A stretch of DNA of 40,951 bases from Candidatus Cloacimonadota bacterium (GTDB lineage: Bacteria > Cloacimonadota > Cloacimonadia > Cloacimonadales > Cloacimonadaceae). The notes under the pieces are model-generated. The model saw only the letters and a list, made by a program, of their open reading frames with translations, did not search any database and had not been told where the DNA came from. The stretch covers positions 1 through 40,951 of the forward strand of contig JAQUJJ010000017.1 of assembly GCA_028681035.1 (NCBI GenBank), written 5' to 3'. The translations under genes were made by a program, and so were the position numbers. Of the stretch, positions 9,387-17,441 are shown piece after piece (the stretch's first letter is position 1; every line of letters starts with the position of its first letter).

Positions 9387-10244
9387 ATGATGTATAAATA
9401 TTGCCTGATACTAATAATCGCCTGCTTAAGTTGGGCTGGCTTAAATGCCCAAACCACGGACGCTGCGGAGATAGTGCAACAAGCTGTCTCGGATAGCGTT
9501 ATGCTGCAACGAGAGAAAGAAATAGCTTCAGAATACGGTTTCAAAGATACAAATACGCTGGAAGAAGTGGCAAAAAAGCTGCTTATTGCGGATTTTTCCC
9601 GTTGGAAGAGCTATCTCGGCATGGAACCAGCAAACAAGAAACTGGATTCTATGACCCTCAGAAAGCTCGGCATAGCTCCTTATAGAGCCTTGTTGGCACA
9701 GCAATACAGCGTTTATAACTTTACGGAGCTATCCACGCTTAGCGAGGTTTCGGCAACCTTAAGCATGCCAATTAAAAAACTTAAACTGATGCTGGAACTG
9801 CCAGACGCCATATCCCGCAAATGGGATCATAATTCCCTACAGGCATTGAGCTTTACTCCTCAACAAATAAATAAGCTACACCAAGAGTTTGTGGATAATA
9901 GCGTTAGCTATGGTTTCAGCGTAACTATGGTGGGGATGCTTACCGTGTTCCTCGCCCTACTGGTTACCAGCATTGTTATTAGCCAGCTTGTGCATTTGAA
10001 CCGCCCCCCAAAGATTAAGCAAGCAGATATTAGCATCGATGCCAAAGGCAAGGTAAAAAATGTTAATGCAAGCCTAGACCGCAACGTGATTGTGGCGGCT
10101 ATCGCTGCCCTACACATCCACCAGCAATCCATCGATGAAAGACGCCGTTTGGTGCTTACCTATCGCAGAACTCCCACAAACCAGTGGCGTGCAAGCGCAG
10201 TGCTTAGCATGCCGAATAGAGAAATGGGAAGCAAGAGGAGATAA
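9387..10244 (+). CDS. OadG-family subunit of sodium-pumping decarboxylase with N-terminal periplasmic extension
   Basis: Two adjacent ATGs (9387, 9390) follow GGGTGG, 7 bases after the mmdA stop; an upstream in-frame start at 9324 would overlap mmdA and bury the signal peptide, so 9387 is preferred (285 residues). The product begins with a signal sequence ending near AGLNAQ, then about 150 soluble residues likely outside the inner membrane, then one transmembrane helix at about 175-200 (GFSVTMVGMLTVFLALLVTS) typical of OadG/MmdD, then a cytoplasmic tail with basic end. In the family this subunit joins beta subunit, carrier and carboxyltransferase. The large exported domain is unlike the short classical subunit (about 80-120 residues); its function is unknown. 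Confidence 0.8.
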   Translation: MMYKYCLILIIACLSWAGLNAQTTDAAEIVQQAVSDSVMLQREKEIASEYGFKDTNTLEEVAKKLLIADFSRWKSYLGMEPANKKLDSMTLRKLGIAPYRALLAQQYSVYNFTELSTLSEVSATLSMPIKKLKLMLELPDAISRKWDHNSLQALSFTPQQINKLHQEFVDNSVSYGFSVTMVGMLTVFLALLVTSIVISQLVHLNRPPKIKQADISIDAKGKVKNVNASLDRNVIVAAIAALHIHQQSIDERRRLVLTYRRTPTNQWRASAVLSMPNREMGSKRR

Positions 10245-10245
10245 A

Positions 10246-10959
10246 ATGAAAACCTATAAATTGACGATAAATAACGAGAAATACGACGCCAAAATAGTGG
10301 AATATAGCCCCACACATGCCAAGATAAACATCAACGGCACAGACTATTTGGTGCAGATAGAAGAGGAAAAAGCAGCCAGTGTTCCCAAGCTTGCAAACCA
10401 GGAAAGAGCTGTTCCCATGGCTCCTACCTTTTTCAGCGGCTTAGAACCCGGAAGTGGCGAGATTAAAGCTCCCATTCCCGGCGTGATAGTCTCTATCCCC
10501 GTTAGCGAAGGACAGGCAGTTAAGAAAGGACAGACCATTATTGTGTTGGAAGCTATGAAGATGCAATCCGAAATAGCCTCTCCCTTCGATGCCACCATCG
10601 GTAAGATTTATGTGAAAGAACGCTCTCCCATACAAGAAGGCGATTTGATGATGACCCTGGCAGGAGTGGATGTAAAAACAACCGTAGCTAAACCAGTGCG
10701 GGCAGCGGCATCCGTGCCCAGCGAAGCCAGCATTAGCTCTGTTGAAAAGATACTAAAAGCCCCCATTCCAGGTTCTATCATCGAAGTGAAAACCAGCGTC
10801 GGTAGTTACCTGAAAGAAGGCGACCTTGCCCTTATTCTGGAAGCCATGAAGATGGAATCCGAGATACATTGCAACAGTTCCGGGCGAGTGAAAAAGATAT
10901 ACGTAAGCAAGGGCGACCTCGTTCAGGAAGGCGATGCCTTGATAGAGTTTGAGGATTAG
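10246..10959 (+). CDS. Biotin carrier subunit with two biotinyl domains
   Basis: The start ATG at 10246 directly follows the previous stop and has GAGGAGAT upstream. The 237-residue protein has a short N-terminal beta region, then two consecutive biotinyl/lipoyl-attachment domains. Each has the biotinylation motif EAMKM: lysine 105 in the first, lysine 202 in the second. Each is followed by the conserved glycine-rich turn. The usual carrier (MmdC/OadA C-terminus) has one such domain. The carrier takes carboxyl from the mmdA product to the membrane beta subunit. Both copies keep the AMKM core, so both may be biotinylated. Confidence 0.9.
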   Translation: MKTYKLTINNEKYDAKIVEYSPTHAKININGTDYLVQIEEEKAASVPKLANQERAVPMAPTFFSGLEPGSGEIKAPIPGVIVSIPVSEGQAVKKGQTIIVLEAMKMQSEIASPFDATIGKIYVKERSPIQEGDLMMTLAGVDVKTTVAKPVRAAASVPSEASISSVEKILKAPIPGSIIEVKTSVGSYLKEGDLALILEAMKMESEIHCNSSGRVKKIYVSKGDLVQEGDALIEFED

Positions 10960-10962
10960 CAA

Positions 10963-12090
10963 ATGGCTGAATTAAACCAATTCATTCAAACCACCGGCTT
11001 TCTGAATGTCACTTGGGGAAGTCTGGTGATGATTGTTGCGGGACTGGTGTTCATCTATTTGGGAATAACCAAGGAATTTGAACCTTTACTGCTTGTGCCA
11101 ATAGGCTTTGGCATTGTTGTGGGTAATATCCCGGGTGTATCAGAGCAAGGACTGGGCGTAACCGACCAAGGCTCTGTGTTATCCTACCTCTACTTTGGAG
11201 TAAACAAAGGTATCTATCCATCCCTCATCTTCTTAGGGATTGGGGCAATGACCGATTTCTCCACTCTAATAGCCAATCCGCGACTGATATTATTGGGAGC
11301 GGCGGCACAGTTCGGCATCTTTGCCACCTTCATGGGCAGCATCTTGATGGGATTTAACATCATGGAAGCTGCATCCATCGGGATAATCGGCGGAGCAGAC
11401 GGACCTACCTCCATCTTCCTTGCCTCAAAACTGGCTCCGCATCTGCTTGGCTCAATCGCTTTGGCAGCATATTCTTACATGGCATTAGTTCCTGTTATTC
11501 AGCCCCCTATTATGCGTCTGCTTACCACCAAGAAAGAGCGGGTTATTCACATGAAAGCCCTGCGCGTAGTTACCAAGAAGGAAAAGATTATCTTCCCGCT
11601 GGTTGCCTTCGTGGTAACCACCTTCATCTCTCCCGGTAGCGTAGTTTTACTCGCAATGCTGTTTATGGGAAATTTACTGAAAGAAAGCGGAGTTACAGAG
11701 CGTCTTGCCCAATCTGCAAGAACCGTCTTAATAGACGTGGTAACTGTTCTAATCGGAGTAACAGTAGGGGCAAAGACCACAGCAGATGTGTTCCTTACTC
11801 CTTCCACCATCAAGATATTCGTGATGGGTGCTGCTGCCTTTTCTGTAGCTACCGCCACAGGCATAATCTTCGCCAAGATTATGAACCTCTTTAGCAAGAA
11901 CAAGATTAATCCTCTTATCGGCAATGCTGGAGTATCCGCCGTTCCTGCTTCCGCACGTGTTTCGCAGGTTGTGGGACAACAATATGACCGCACTAATTAC
12001 TTGCTGATGCATGCCATGGCTCCCAATGTAGCGGGAGTAGTTGGCTCTGCCGTGGCAGCGGGTGTATTACTAGGCATTTTTGGGAATTAA
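10963..12090 (+). CDS. mmdB: Sodium-translocating decarboxylase beta subunit
   Basis: This 375-residue integral inner-membrane protein has about nine or more hydrophobic segments. It carries the conserved GGADGPTSIF motif with Asp146, equivalent to the sodium- and proton-handling aspartate of OadB, and the C-terminal region NPLIGNAGVSAVP. It decarboxylates carboxybiotin and couples that to sodium export. The ATG follows the biotin carrier stop by three bases, so translation is likely coupled. OadB, GcdB and MmdB are close homologues; MmdB is chosen from the mmdA-type carboxyltransferase in the same operon. Confidence 0.93.
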   Translation: MAELNQFIQTTGFLNVTWGSLVMIVAGLVFIYLGITKEFEPLLLVPIGFGIVVGNIPGVSEQGLGVTDQGSVLSYLYFGVNKGIYPSLIFLGIGAMTDFSTLIANPRLILLGAAAQFGIFATFMGSILMGFNIMEAASIGIIGGADGPTSIFLASKLAPHLLGSIALAAYSYMALVPVIQPPIMRLLTTKKERVIHMKALRVVTKKEKIIFPLVAFVVTTFISPGSVVLLAMLFMGNLLKESGVTERLAQSARTVLIDVVTVLIGVTVGAKTTADVFLTPSTIKIFVMGAAAFSVATATGIIFAKIMNLFSKNKINPLIGNAGVSAVPASARVSQVVGQQYDRTNYLLMHAMAPNVAGVVGSAVAAGVLLGIFGN

Positions 12091-12096
12091 GACAAG

Positions 12097-12144
12097 GTGC
12101 TAGTATGTTGACGTGCTGGTGTTCTGGTGTGTTGATGTGCTGGC
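12097..12144. repeat. Degenerate octamer array (GTGCTGGT family), upstream flank of the S23 gene
   Basis: Six consecutive 8-bp units with consensus GTGCTGGT fill most of the gap between mmdB and the four-helix-bundle gene. The 19-base core at 12124-12142 matches the reverse complement of 12548-12566 at 17 of 19 positions, so the gene is flanked by an inverted pair. Confidence 0.8.
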
Positions 12145-12166
12145 GCGTGCAGCATAGGAGAGTTTA

Positions 12167-12541
12167 GTGTTATTTAAATCGTTTAAAGATATGATCGCAT
12201 GGCAGGAAGCAAGAGCACTGGTTACAGAAGTGTACAAGATGTGTAATGAAGATGTTTGTAAGCGAGATTATGGATTTAAAGACCAGATTCAACGTGCAGC
12301 AGTTTCGATAATGTCTAACATTGCAGAAGGTTTTGGCAGCGGTTCCAATAAGTCATTCCTTATATTTTTATCTTACTCGTTTCGTTCGTCGATGGAAGTG
12401 GAATCTTTGCTTTATGTTGCGCATGATCTGCATTACTTCAATGACGAACAGATGAATTTACTACTGGCTAAAACGCATAAAGTACAAGGCTTAGTTGGTG
12501 GGTTAATTCGCCACCTAAAAGCAAAGCAAGTTAAGAAATGA
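12167..12541 (+). CDS. Four-helix-bundle protein, 23S rRNA intervening-sequence (S23) family
   Basis: The 124-residue product has the hallmark pattern of the IVS/S23 family: FKDMIAWQEARALVTEVYKM at the start, then RAAVSIMSNIAEGFG and the central FLSYSFRSSMEVESLLYVA. It is all alpha-helical and forms pentameric bundles in characterised members. Start is GTG at 12167 with TAGGAGAG upstream. Homologues lie inside 23S rRNA intervening sequences or free in genomes, often with other mobile features; the cellular role is not known. Here it stands alone between two metabolic operons and is flanked by inverted octamer repeats (12097-12144 and 12548-12579). Confidence 0.9.
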   Translation: MLFKSFKDMIAWQEARALVTEVYKMCNEDVCKRDYGFKDQIQRAAVSIMSNIAEGFGSGSNKSFLIFLSYSFRSSMEVESLLYVAHDLHYFNDEQMNLLLAKTHKVQGLVGGLIRHLKAKQVKK

Positions 12542-12547
12542 ACTACG

Positions 12548-12579
12548 CAACACACCAACACACCAGTACTTCAACACCT
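12548..12579. repeat. Degenerate octamer array (CAACACAC family), downstream flank of the S23 gene
   Basis: Four 8-bp units (CAACACAC twice, CAGTACTT, CAACACCT) begin six bases after the stop codon. They are the inverted counterpart of the array at 12097-12144. Confidence 0.75.
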
Positions 12580-12612
12580 AAAAATATAAACAACCTAAAA
12601 AAGGAGACTACA

Positions 12613-13533
12613 ATGCCTAAAGTCCTAATCGCCACCGAAAAACCTTTTGCTGCCGAGGCTGCGCAAAAGATTAAGGAAGAGCTAGACAATGCCAAATATG
12701 CCTACTCATTCTTGGAAAACTACACAGATGTGAAAGAGCTGCACGTCGCTTTGGCAGATGCCGAAGCGGTGATTATCCGCAGCGACATTATTGATGAAGC
12801 AGCCCTTGCTGCTGCACCCAAGCTGAAACTTGTAGTGCGTGCAGGCGCAGGCTATGATAACATAGACCTGAAAGCTGCAACCGCACACAACGTTATCGCC
12901 ATGAATACTCCAGGTCAGAACTCTAATGCAGTGGCAGAGCTTGCCATTGGCATGATGATTTATATGGCACGTGGAAAGTTTAACGGCAAAGCCGGCAGTG
13001 AGCTTAGCGGCAAGAAACTGGTGCTTTATGGATATGGCTTTGTGGCACGTTATACCGCCAAAATAGCCAGAGGTATCGGCATGGAAGTGTATGCCTACGA
13101 TCCCTACCTTACTAACGAGATTATGACCAAGGACGGCGTGAAGCCCCTTGCCAAGGTGGAAGATATCTTCAAGACCGGTGATTACATTTCCCTGCATATC
13201 CCCGCCACGGCAGATACCAAGAAATCTATCAACTGGAGTCTGCTGTCGCTGATGAAAGATACTGCCACTTTGGTAAATACCGCCCGCAAAGAAGTTATCG
13301 ACGAAGACGACCTCTTAAAAACCTTCGCCGAGAAGAAGAAATTCCGCTTCGTGAGCGATGTGGAACCAGGCTGTGCCGCTGAACTGATGGAAAAGTACCC
13401 GGACAGAACTTACTACACTCCCAAAAAGATGGGTGCTCAGACCGGTGAAGCCAACACCAATGCAGGTGTAGCTGCTGCCAAACAGATTATCGCTTTCTTC
13501 ACAAAAGGCGACAAATCCTACAAGGTTAATTAA
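12613..13533 (+). CDS. serA: D-3-phosphoglycerate dehydrogenase-like 2-hydroxyacid dehydrogenase, lysine type, no ACT domain
   Basis: The start at 12613 follows AAGGAGACTACA; an in-frame start at 12538 is rejected because it overlaps the S23 gene and lacks a ribosome binding site. The 306-residue protein has the NAD fold with LYGYGFVARYTAKIARGIGM (GxGxxA variant), the substrate-binding arginine region RAGAGYDNID and the sequence NTPGQNSNAVAELAIGMM. In place of the usual catalytic TPH it has TPKKMGAQTGEA, with Lys271 at the histidine position, as in the short type III phosphoglycerate dehydrogenases described from Entamoeba. It probably makes 3-phosphohydroxypyruvate for serine synthesis. No serB or serC is adjacent, so another 2-hydroxyacid substrate is possible. 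Confidence 0.8.
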   Translation: MPKVLIATEKPFAAEAAQKIKEELDNAKYAYSFLENYTDVKELHVALADAEAVIIRSDIIDEAALAAAPKLKLVVRAGAGYDNIDLKAATAHNVIAMNTPGQNSNAVAELAIGMMIYMARGKFNGKAGSELSGKKLVLYGYGFVARYTAKIARGIGMEVYAYDPYLTNEIMTKDGVKPLAKVEDIFKTGDYISLHIPATADTKKSINWSLLSLMKDTATLVNTARKEVIDEDDLLKTFAEKKKFRFVSDVEPGCAAELMEKYPDRTYYTPKKMGAQTGEANTNAGVAAAKQIIAFFTKGDKSYKVN

Positions 13534-13559
13534 TCCAAACATAAATTAGCCCAATACAG

Positions 13560-13599
13560 AACAGGCATCTTGCTTTCGGGTGAGATGCCTGTTTGTTTT
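13560..13599 (+). terminator. Intrinsic terminator after serA
   Basis: AACAGGCATCT (13560-13570) and AGATGCCTGTT (13583-13593) form an 11-bp stem with a 12-base loop, followed by TTGTTTTG. The half ACAGGCATCTTGC is shared with the REP-like palindromes at 35165 and 35255. Confidence 0.8.
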
Positions 13600-13665
13600 G
13601 TAACAACAGCCGCCCTCGGCTGTTTTCACACGAGGCGCGTGAAGTTACAAGCGAGTATATTCTCG

Positions 13666-13786
13666 CTATCCATCGCTGTAGTCCTAGCCACAGCTAAACA
13701 AGCAGGTAAGCTTGAAGTTCGCAGATGTGGCAACGACTCCAGACTCACTAAGACATTGTTTAACAAAGAGTAAAAGAGCAAATAGA
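13666..13786. repeat. Dispersed intergenic repeat, copy 1 of 2
   Basis: About 121 bases, including GTGGCAACGACTCCAGACT and TTTAACAAAGAGTAAAAGAG, recur in the same orientation at 18328-18448. Just upstream, two short hairpins (ACAGCCG/CGGCTGT at 13606-13623 and AGCGAG/CTCGCT at 13650-13667) occupy the gap after serA. No gene is seen in 13534-14018. Confidence 0.8.
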
Positions 13787-13827
13787 GTATTTTAAAAAAG
13801 TGGGATAAGAAAGAGTTACTCAGTGCG

Positions 13828-13915
13828 CAGCACCCCAACACTCCAGCACTCCAGCACCTCAGCACGCCAGCACCTCAGCACTCCAGCACGCCAGTACCTC
13901 AGCACTCCAGCTCAC
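13828..13915. repeat. Octamer tandem array, 11 units of CAGCACTC type
   Basis: Eleven consecutive 8-bp units with consensus CAGCACNC (for example CAGCACTC, CAGCACCT, CAGCACGC). Its reverse complement resembles the GTGCTGGT array at 12097. Confidence 0.9.
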
Positions 13916-14018
13916 GTAAAGTCTGTTTGTTAGGGTTACCTAATGTCTTAACACCTGCCATAATGCGCTGCACACTATTGTGCGAGATTAGCTTAACTTG
14001 CTTTGTGTTACTGCGGGT

Positions 14019-14519
14019 TTACATTTTAAATGTTACGCCAATCTTGCCACCGGAAAAGGCATTACCGCCGCCGAATTCAAGATTTACACCAAAGCTATCG
14101 GTAAAGTAGTAACGTCCGCCAATCTGTCCGCCAAGCCCTAACCCGGAAGTATGTGAGCCGTGATAGTCTGTAGGAGAGTTCCACACATAGAAACCAATAT
14201 TCAGTCCAGCATAGAAATCCCAGTCTGAGGGGATGTTCAAAACCCGATTGAAGTGATAGTTTCCATTACCGGAAAAGCCGATGATTGAGTGTTTGTAATC
14301 CTTGTGTTCATATCTTTCCGTATAGGAATTGAAAGAGACTTCTCCCCCCAAAGATATATCCTGGCTGACGCCATGATCAAAACCTAAATAAATGGGCACT
14401 CCCCAATTAGAAAAACCGACACCGACATTGATTTGTGACTGTCCTTCGGATAAGGGATTCTGTGCAGAAACGATGCCCACAGCAAGGGCTAACACTAAGA
14501 GTAAGATTACTTTATTCAT
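14019..14519 (-). CDS. Small outer-membrane beta-barrel protein
   Basis: The 166-residue product has a clear signal peptide (MNKVILLLVLALAVGIVSA, then Q) and a body of alternating strands with aromatic girdles, ending GKIGVTFKM, as in 8-stranded porin-like barrels (outer-membrane beta-barrel superfamily). AGGAAT lies upstream of the ATG on the minus strand. It follows the OmpA-family gene in the same direction, with a 189-base gap containing two hairpins, so cotranscription is uncertain. Function not recognisable. Confidence 0.65.
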   Translation of the reverse strand: MNKVILLLVLALAVGIVSAQNPLSEGQSQINVGVGFSNWGVPIYLGFDHGVSQDISLGGEVSFNSYTERYEHKDYKHSIIGFSGNGNYHFNRVLNIPSDWDFYAGLNIGFYVWNSPTDYHGSHTSGLGLGGQIGGRYYFTDSFGVNLEFGGGNAFSGGKIGVTFKM

Positions 14520-14588
14520 TTTGTATTCCTTTTTTTGGTTAACTGAAGTTTAGGTCTATGGATTCGGTATTGTTATGACACTTTTCAT

Positions 14589-14654
14589 ATATCCCAATTT
14601 GGATATAGGGTAGAGCGCATTTCTTCCAGCTTTACACCAGAAGGAGATGCGCTC
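14589..14654. other. Two adjacent hairpins between OmpA-family gene and barrel gene
   Basis: ATATCC/GGATAT (14589-14606) and a longer imperfect stem GAGCGCAT/ATGCGCTC (arms 14613-14626 and 14640-14654). No strong T-tract follows on the minus strand, so they may be processing or attenuating structures and not a simple terminator. Confidence 0.5.
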
Positions 14655-14708
14655 ATATTTATCACTGTTTTTTGCTACCTTTGTTTAGAAGGTTTCATTA
14701 CTTATCAA

Positions 14709-16871
14709 TTACTTTTCAACTTCGAATTCGATCCTGCGGTTTTTGGCTCTGCCGTCTGAGGTGTCGTTACTTGCGATGGGTTCGGCTTCGCCTTTACCGA
14801 TTACACTAATTCTCGAAGAACCAATGCCTTTTGCTACTAACCAGTCTTTCACAGCTTGCGCTCTCCGTAGTGACAAGGAGCGATTGCTGTCTTCTCCGCC
14901 AACGCTATCGGTATGCCCAGAGATAATCACTGTTACATCTGGATTGGCAACAAGTGATTCATATACTTTGTTTAGAATAGTTTTGGATTCTGGTCTGATA
15001 GTAGCTTTTGCGCTTTCGAACATGATGCCTTCCAGCACTACTTTCTTACCCTTGGTCATGTCTAACAGGTCATCTTTGGGGTCTAAGGGGTTTTTCTTGG
15101 CGGCTATTTCGGCACCGTCGATCATGCCGCCATTATCGGTGTCAACTTTAAGTGGGTCAGTACGGTGGGTCATCAGTTCAGCATAATCACTCAAGCCATC
15201 ACCATCGGTGTCTGCTTTCATGGGATCGGTTTTATATTGGTTAATTTCCAAGCCATCATTGATCCCATCTTTATCCGAATCCGCTACCAAGGGATCGGTG
15301 CGGTATTTCATTACTTCATCATAATCTGAAATGCCATCACCATCGGTGTCTTTCTTTTTGGGATCGGTGCCATACTTCTTTTCTTCCATATCTGTAAGAC
15401 CATCACCATCAGTATCAACCTTGCTCATATCAGGTTTGGGCGGAACAACTGGCTCCACTACTTTAGGTGCATTCATGTCTTTCATATCATCAGTGGCAAT
15501 TAGCGGGTTCTTACCTGCTTTAATTTCGGCACCGTCATTAAGACCGCCACCATCTGTATCAATGTTAAGCGGATCAGTGCGGTGGGTCATAAGTTCAGCA
15601 TAATCGTTCAACCCATCATTATCTGTGTCTGCTTTCAAGGGATCGGTTCCATATTGGTTAATTTCCAAGCCATCAGATAAACCGTCTTTATCGGTATCGG
15701 CAATCAAGGGATCGGTGCGATACTTAACAACTTCATCATAATCAGAAAGACCATCACCATCGGTATCTTTCTTGTTGGGATCGGTGCGATACTTCTGTTC
15801 TTCAATATCAGTAAGACCATCACCATCGGTATCAATCTTGCTCATATCGGGTTTGGGTGGCTCTACTTTCTTGGGTTCAACCATGTCATCGGTGGCATTT
15901 AACGGGTTTTTGCCTGCCTTAATTTCGGCTCCGTCATTCAAACCGCCACCATCGGTATCAATTTTTAGCGGATCAGTACGGTAGTTCATTACTTCAGCAT
16001 AATCGTTCAAACCATCTTCATCAGTGTCTGCTTTCATGGGATCGGTTTTGTATTGGTTAATTTCCGCTCCGTCAGATAAACCATCTTTATCGGTATCGGC
16101 AATCAAGGGATCGGTGCGGTATTTGTTTACTTCATCACCATCCGAAAGTCCGTCACCATCAGTATCTTTCTTGTTGGGGTCGGTTTTAAATTTGGCTGTT
16201 TCATCTACATCATAAAGTCCATCACCATCGGTATCAACGGTTTTGGGGTCTATTATAGGAGCAACAATAACTACTTCTGGTTCTTTCTTTTCACGTGGAT
16301 TCGTAAATACAAGAGAAGCAGTTAGACTAAACATACCATCATGCTTTTTGTTGGATATTCTGTTCAGATCATTGTCGGCACGCAAACGTCCTTCATCTAA
16401 TTCATCAGATACGGCTAATACATATCCCCCACTAACTTCAAAGATCATTTTGGGGCTTAACTTTGTCTGGAAACCAACACCGAAAGGAATGGCTAGCATC
16501 AAAGGTGTGCTGCCATGTTCCATATCTTTAACGGCACCTGCTCCTGCATATAAAAAAGGTGAGAGGTATTGCATCTGTATAGGTCTAAACAAAAAACGTA
16601 CATCACCAAGCACGGCTTGCGTCGAATACACATTCTTTGCTTGAATGGGGAGATAACTAATGCCAAAGCGTGTGATCAATTGCTTCGACATATCTAATTG
16701 TAAAAACCCGCGAATTTGTGGGCTTAGGTCTTCATCTGCACCGGCATTATCGCCAACCGCAATGCCACCTTCCAGACCATAGCCCCATATAGAACCTGTA
16801 GATTGTGCATTAGCTGCACTGAACGTTAACATAAATAACGTTACCAGCATAAGTAACTTACTTGTTTTCAT
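14709..16871 (-). CDS. OmpA-family protein with N-terminal barrel and 15 thrombospondin type 3 repeats
   Basis: Start at 16871 is chosen because it gives a clean signal peptide (MKTSKLLMLVTLFMLTFSAA, then NAQ) and has AAGGAGACAAA upstream; an earlier in-frame ATG at 16925 has neither. The 720-residue protein has an outer-membrane barrel-like domain (about 25-190), then calcium-binding repeats DTDGDGLSDxxE arranged as three blocks of five, each block ending with a DTDGGGLNDGAEIKAGKNPL-type unit (DTDNGGMIDGAEIAAKKNPL in the third) and separated by short proline/lysine linkers. The C-terminal OmpA domain (GIMFESAKATIRPES, SGHTDSVG, RRAQAVKDWLVAKGI, NRRIEF) binds peptidoglycan. The protein should tie the outer membrane to the wall through a long calcium-stiffened spacer. 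Confidence 0.92.
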   Translation of the reverse strand: MKTSKLLMLVTLFMLTFSAANAQSTGSIWGYGLEGGIAVGDNAGADEDLSPQIRGFLQLDMSKQLITRFGISYLPIQAKNVYSTQAVLGDVRFLFRPIQMQYLSPFLYAGAGAVKDMEHGSTPLMLAIPFGVGFQTKLSPKMIFEVSGGYVLAVSDELDEGRLRADNDLNRISNKKHDGMFSLTASLVFTNPREKKEPEVVIVAPIIDPKTVDTDGDGLYDVDETAKFKTDPNKKDTDGDGLSDGDEVNKYRTDPLIADTDKDGLSDGAEINQYKTDPMKADTDEDGLNDYAEVMNYRTDPLKIDTDGGGLNDGAEIKAGKNPLNATDDMVEPKKVEPPKPDMSKIDTDGDGLTDIEEQKYRTDPNKKDTDGDGLSDYDEVVKYRTDPLIADTDKDGLSDGLEINQYGTDPLKADTDNDGLNDYAELMTHRTDPLNIDTDGGGLNDGAEIKAGKNPLIATDDMKDMNAPKVVEPVVPPKPDMSKVDTDGDGLTDMEEKKYGTDPKKKDTDGDGISDYDEVMKYRTDPLVADSDKDGINDGLEINQYKTDPMKADTDGDGLSDYAELMTHRTDPLKVDTDNGGMIDGAEIAAKKNPLDPKDDLLDMTKGKKVVLEGIMFESAKATIRPESKTILNKVYESLVANPDVTVIISGHTDSVGGEDSNRSLSLRRAQAVKDWLVAKGIGSSRISVIGKGEAEPIASNDTSDGRAKNRRIEFEVEK

Positions 16872-17039
16872 TTTGTCTCCTTGCCATTTTGTTAATCTCA
16901 AGATTGTTGCAATCCCAAAATTCACTTTTTAAAATTCAACTCTCTCCGCTTCGTTCTTGAAGCAAAGAACCAGGTCGCCTAAACATCTCATCAAGTCCCG
17001 CAATTCAGCGACATTCACCTTAGCATAGCACACTTACTA

Positions 17040-17377
17040 TCATTTGACACGTGCGAATGATATAATCATTTGACACTATCACTAGACAGCATAAGCGAAT
17101 CCCAGAGAAAAGCAAACTGAATATTCGTTAATCTGCAAAACTAATTAATTGGAAATATAGCATTATAGCTAACTACGCTTATTCCGTCTGCATTATCCCT
17201 TGCAACACCATGATAAAAAGAAATGAACAAACAATAGCTAGTTCGCATAACAATGCTATTCTCACTTGACATATATGCCGGGTTGATAGATACATTCATT
17301 ATATGTTTCTAAAGTAAAAATAAAAGTTGGGTTCCAGGCAGAAGTGAGTAGCTTGTTAGTAAGACAGTGTCAAATGA
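17040..17377. promoter_or_regulatory. Three copies of TCATTTGACAC in the tetR upstream region
   Basis: TCATTTGACAC occurs at 17040-17050 and 17066-17076 on the plus strand and inverted at 17367-17377. The last lies 65 bases before the TetR start. They may be binding sites of that regulator, by position and repetition only. A consensus TTGACA at 17266-17271 could be a -35 element, but its -10 is unclear. The rest of 16872-17441 is AT-rich with no gene seen. Confidence 0.4.
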
Positions 17378-17441
17378 AAAAGTCTCACAGAAGGAATCTC
17401 CTTTTGTGTTAACAAGTATATTATGGCTGGAGGCCTAACTT

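Noticed and set aside
16872..16925. Earlier ATG for the OmpA-family gene
   Set aside because: It would place 18 residues before the signal peptide and has no Shine-Dalgarno; 16871 fits both.
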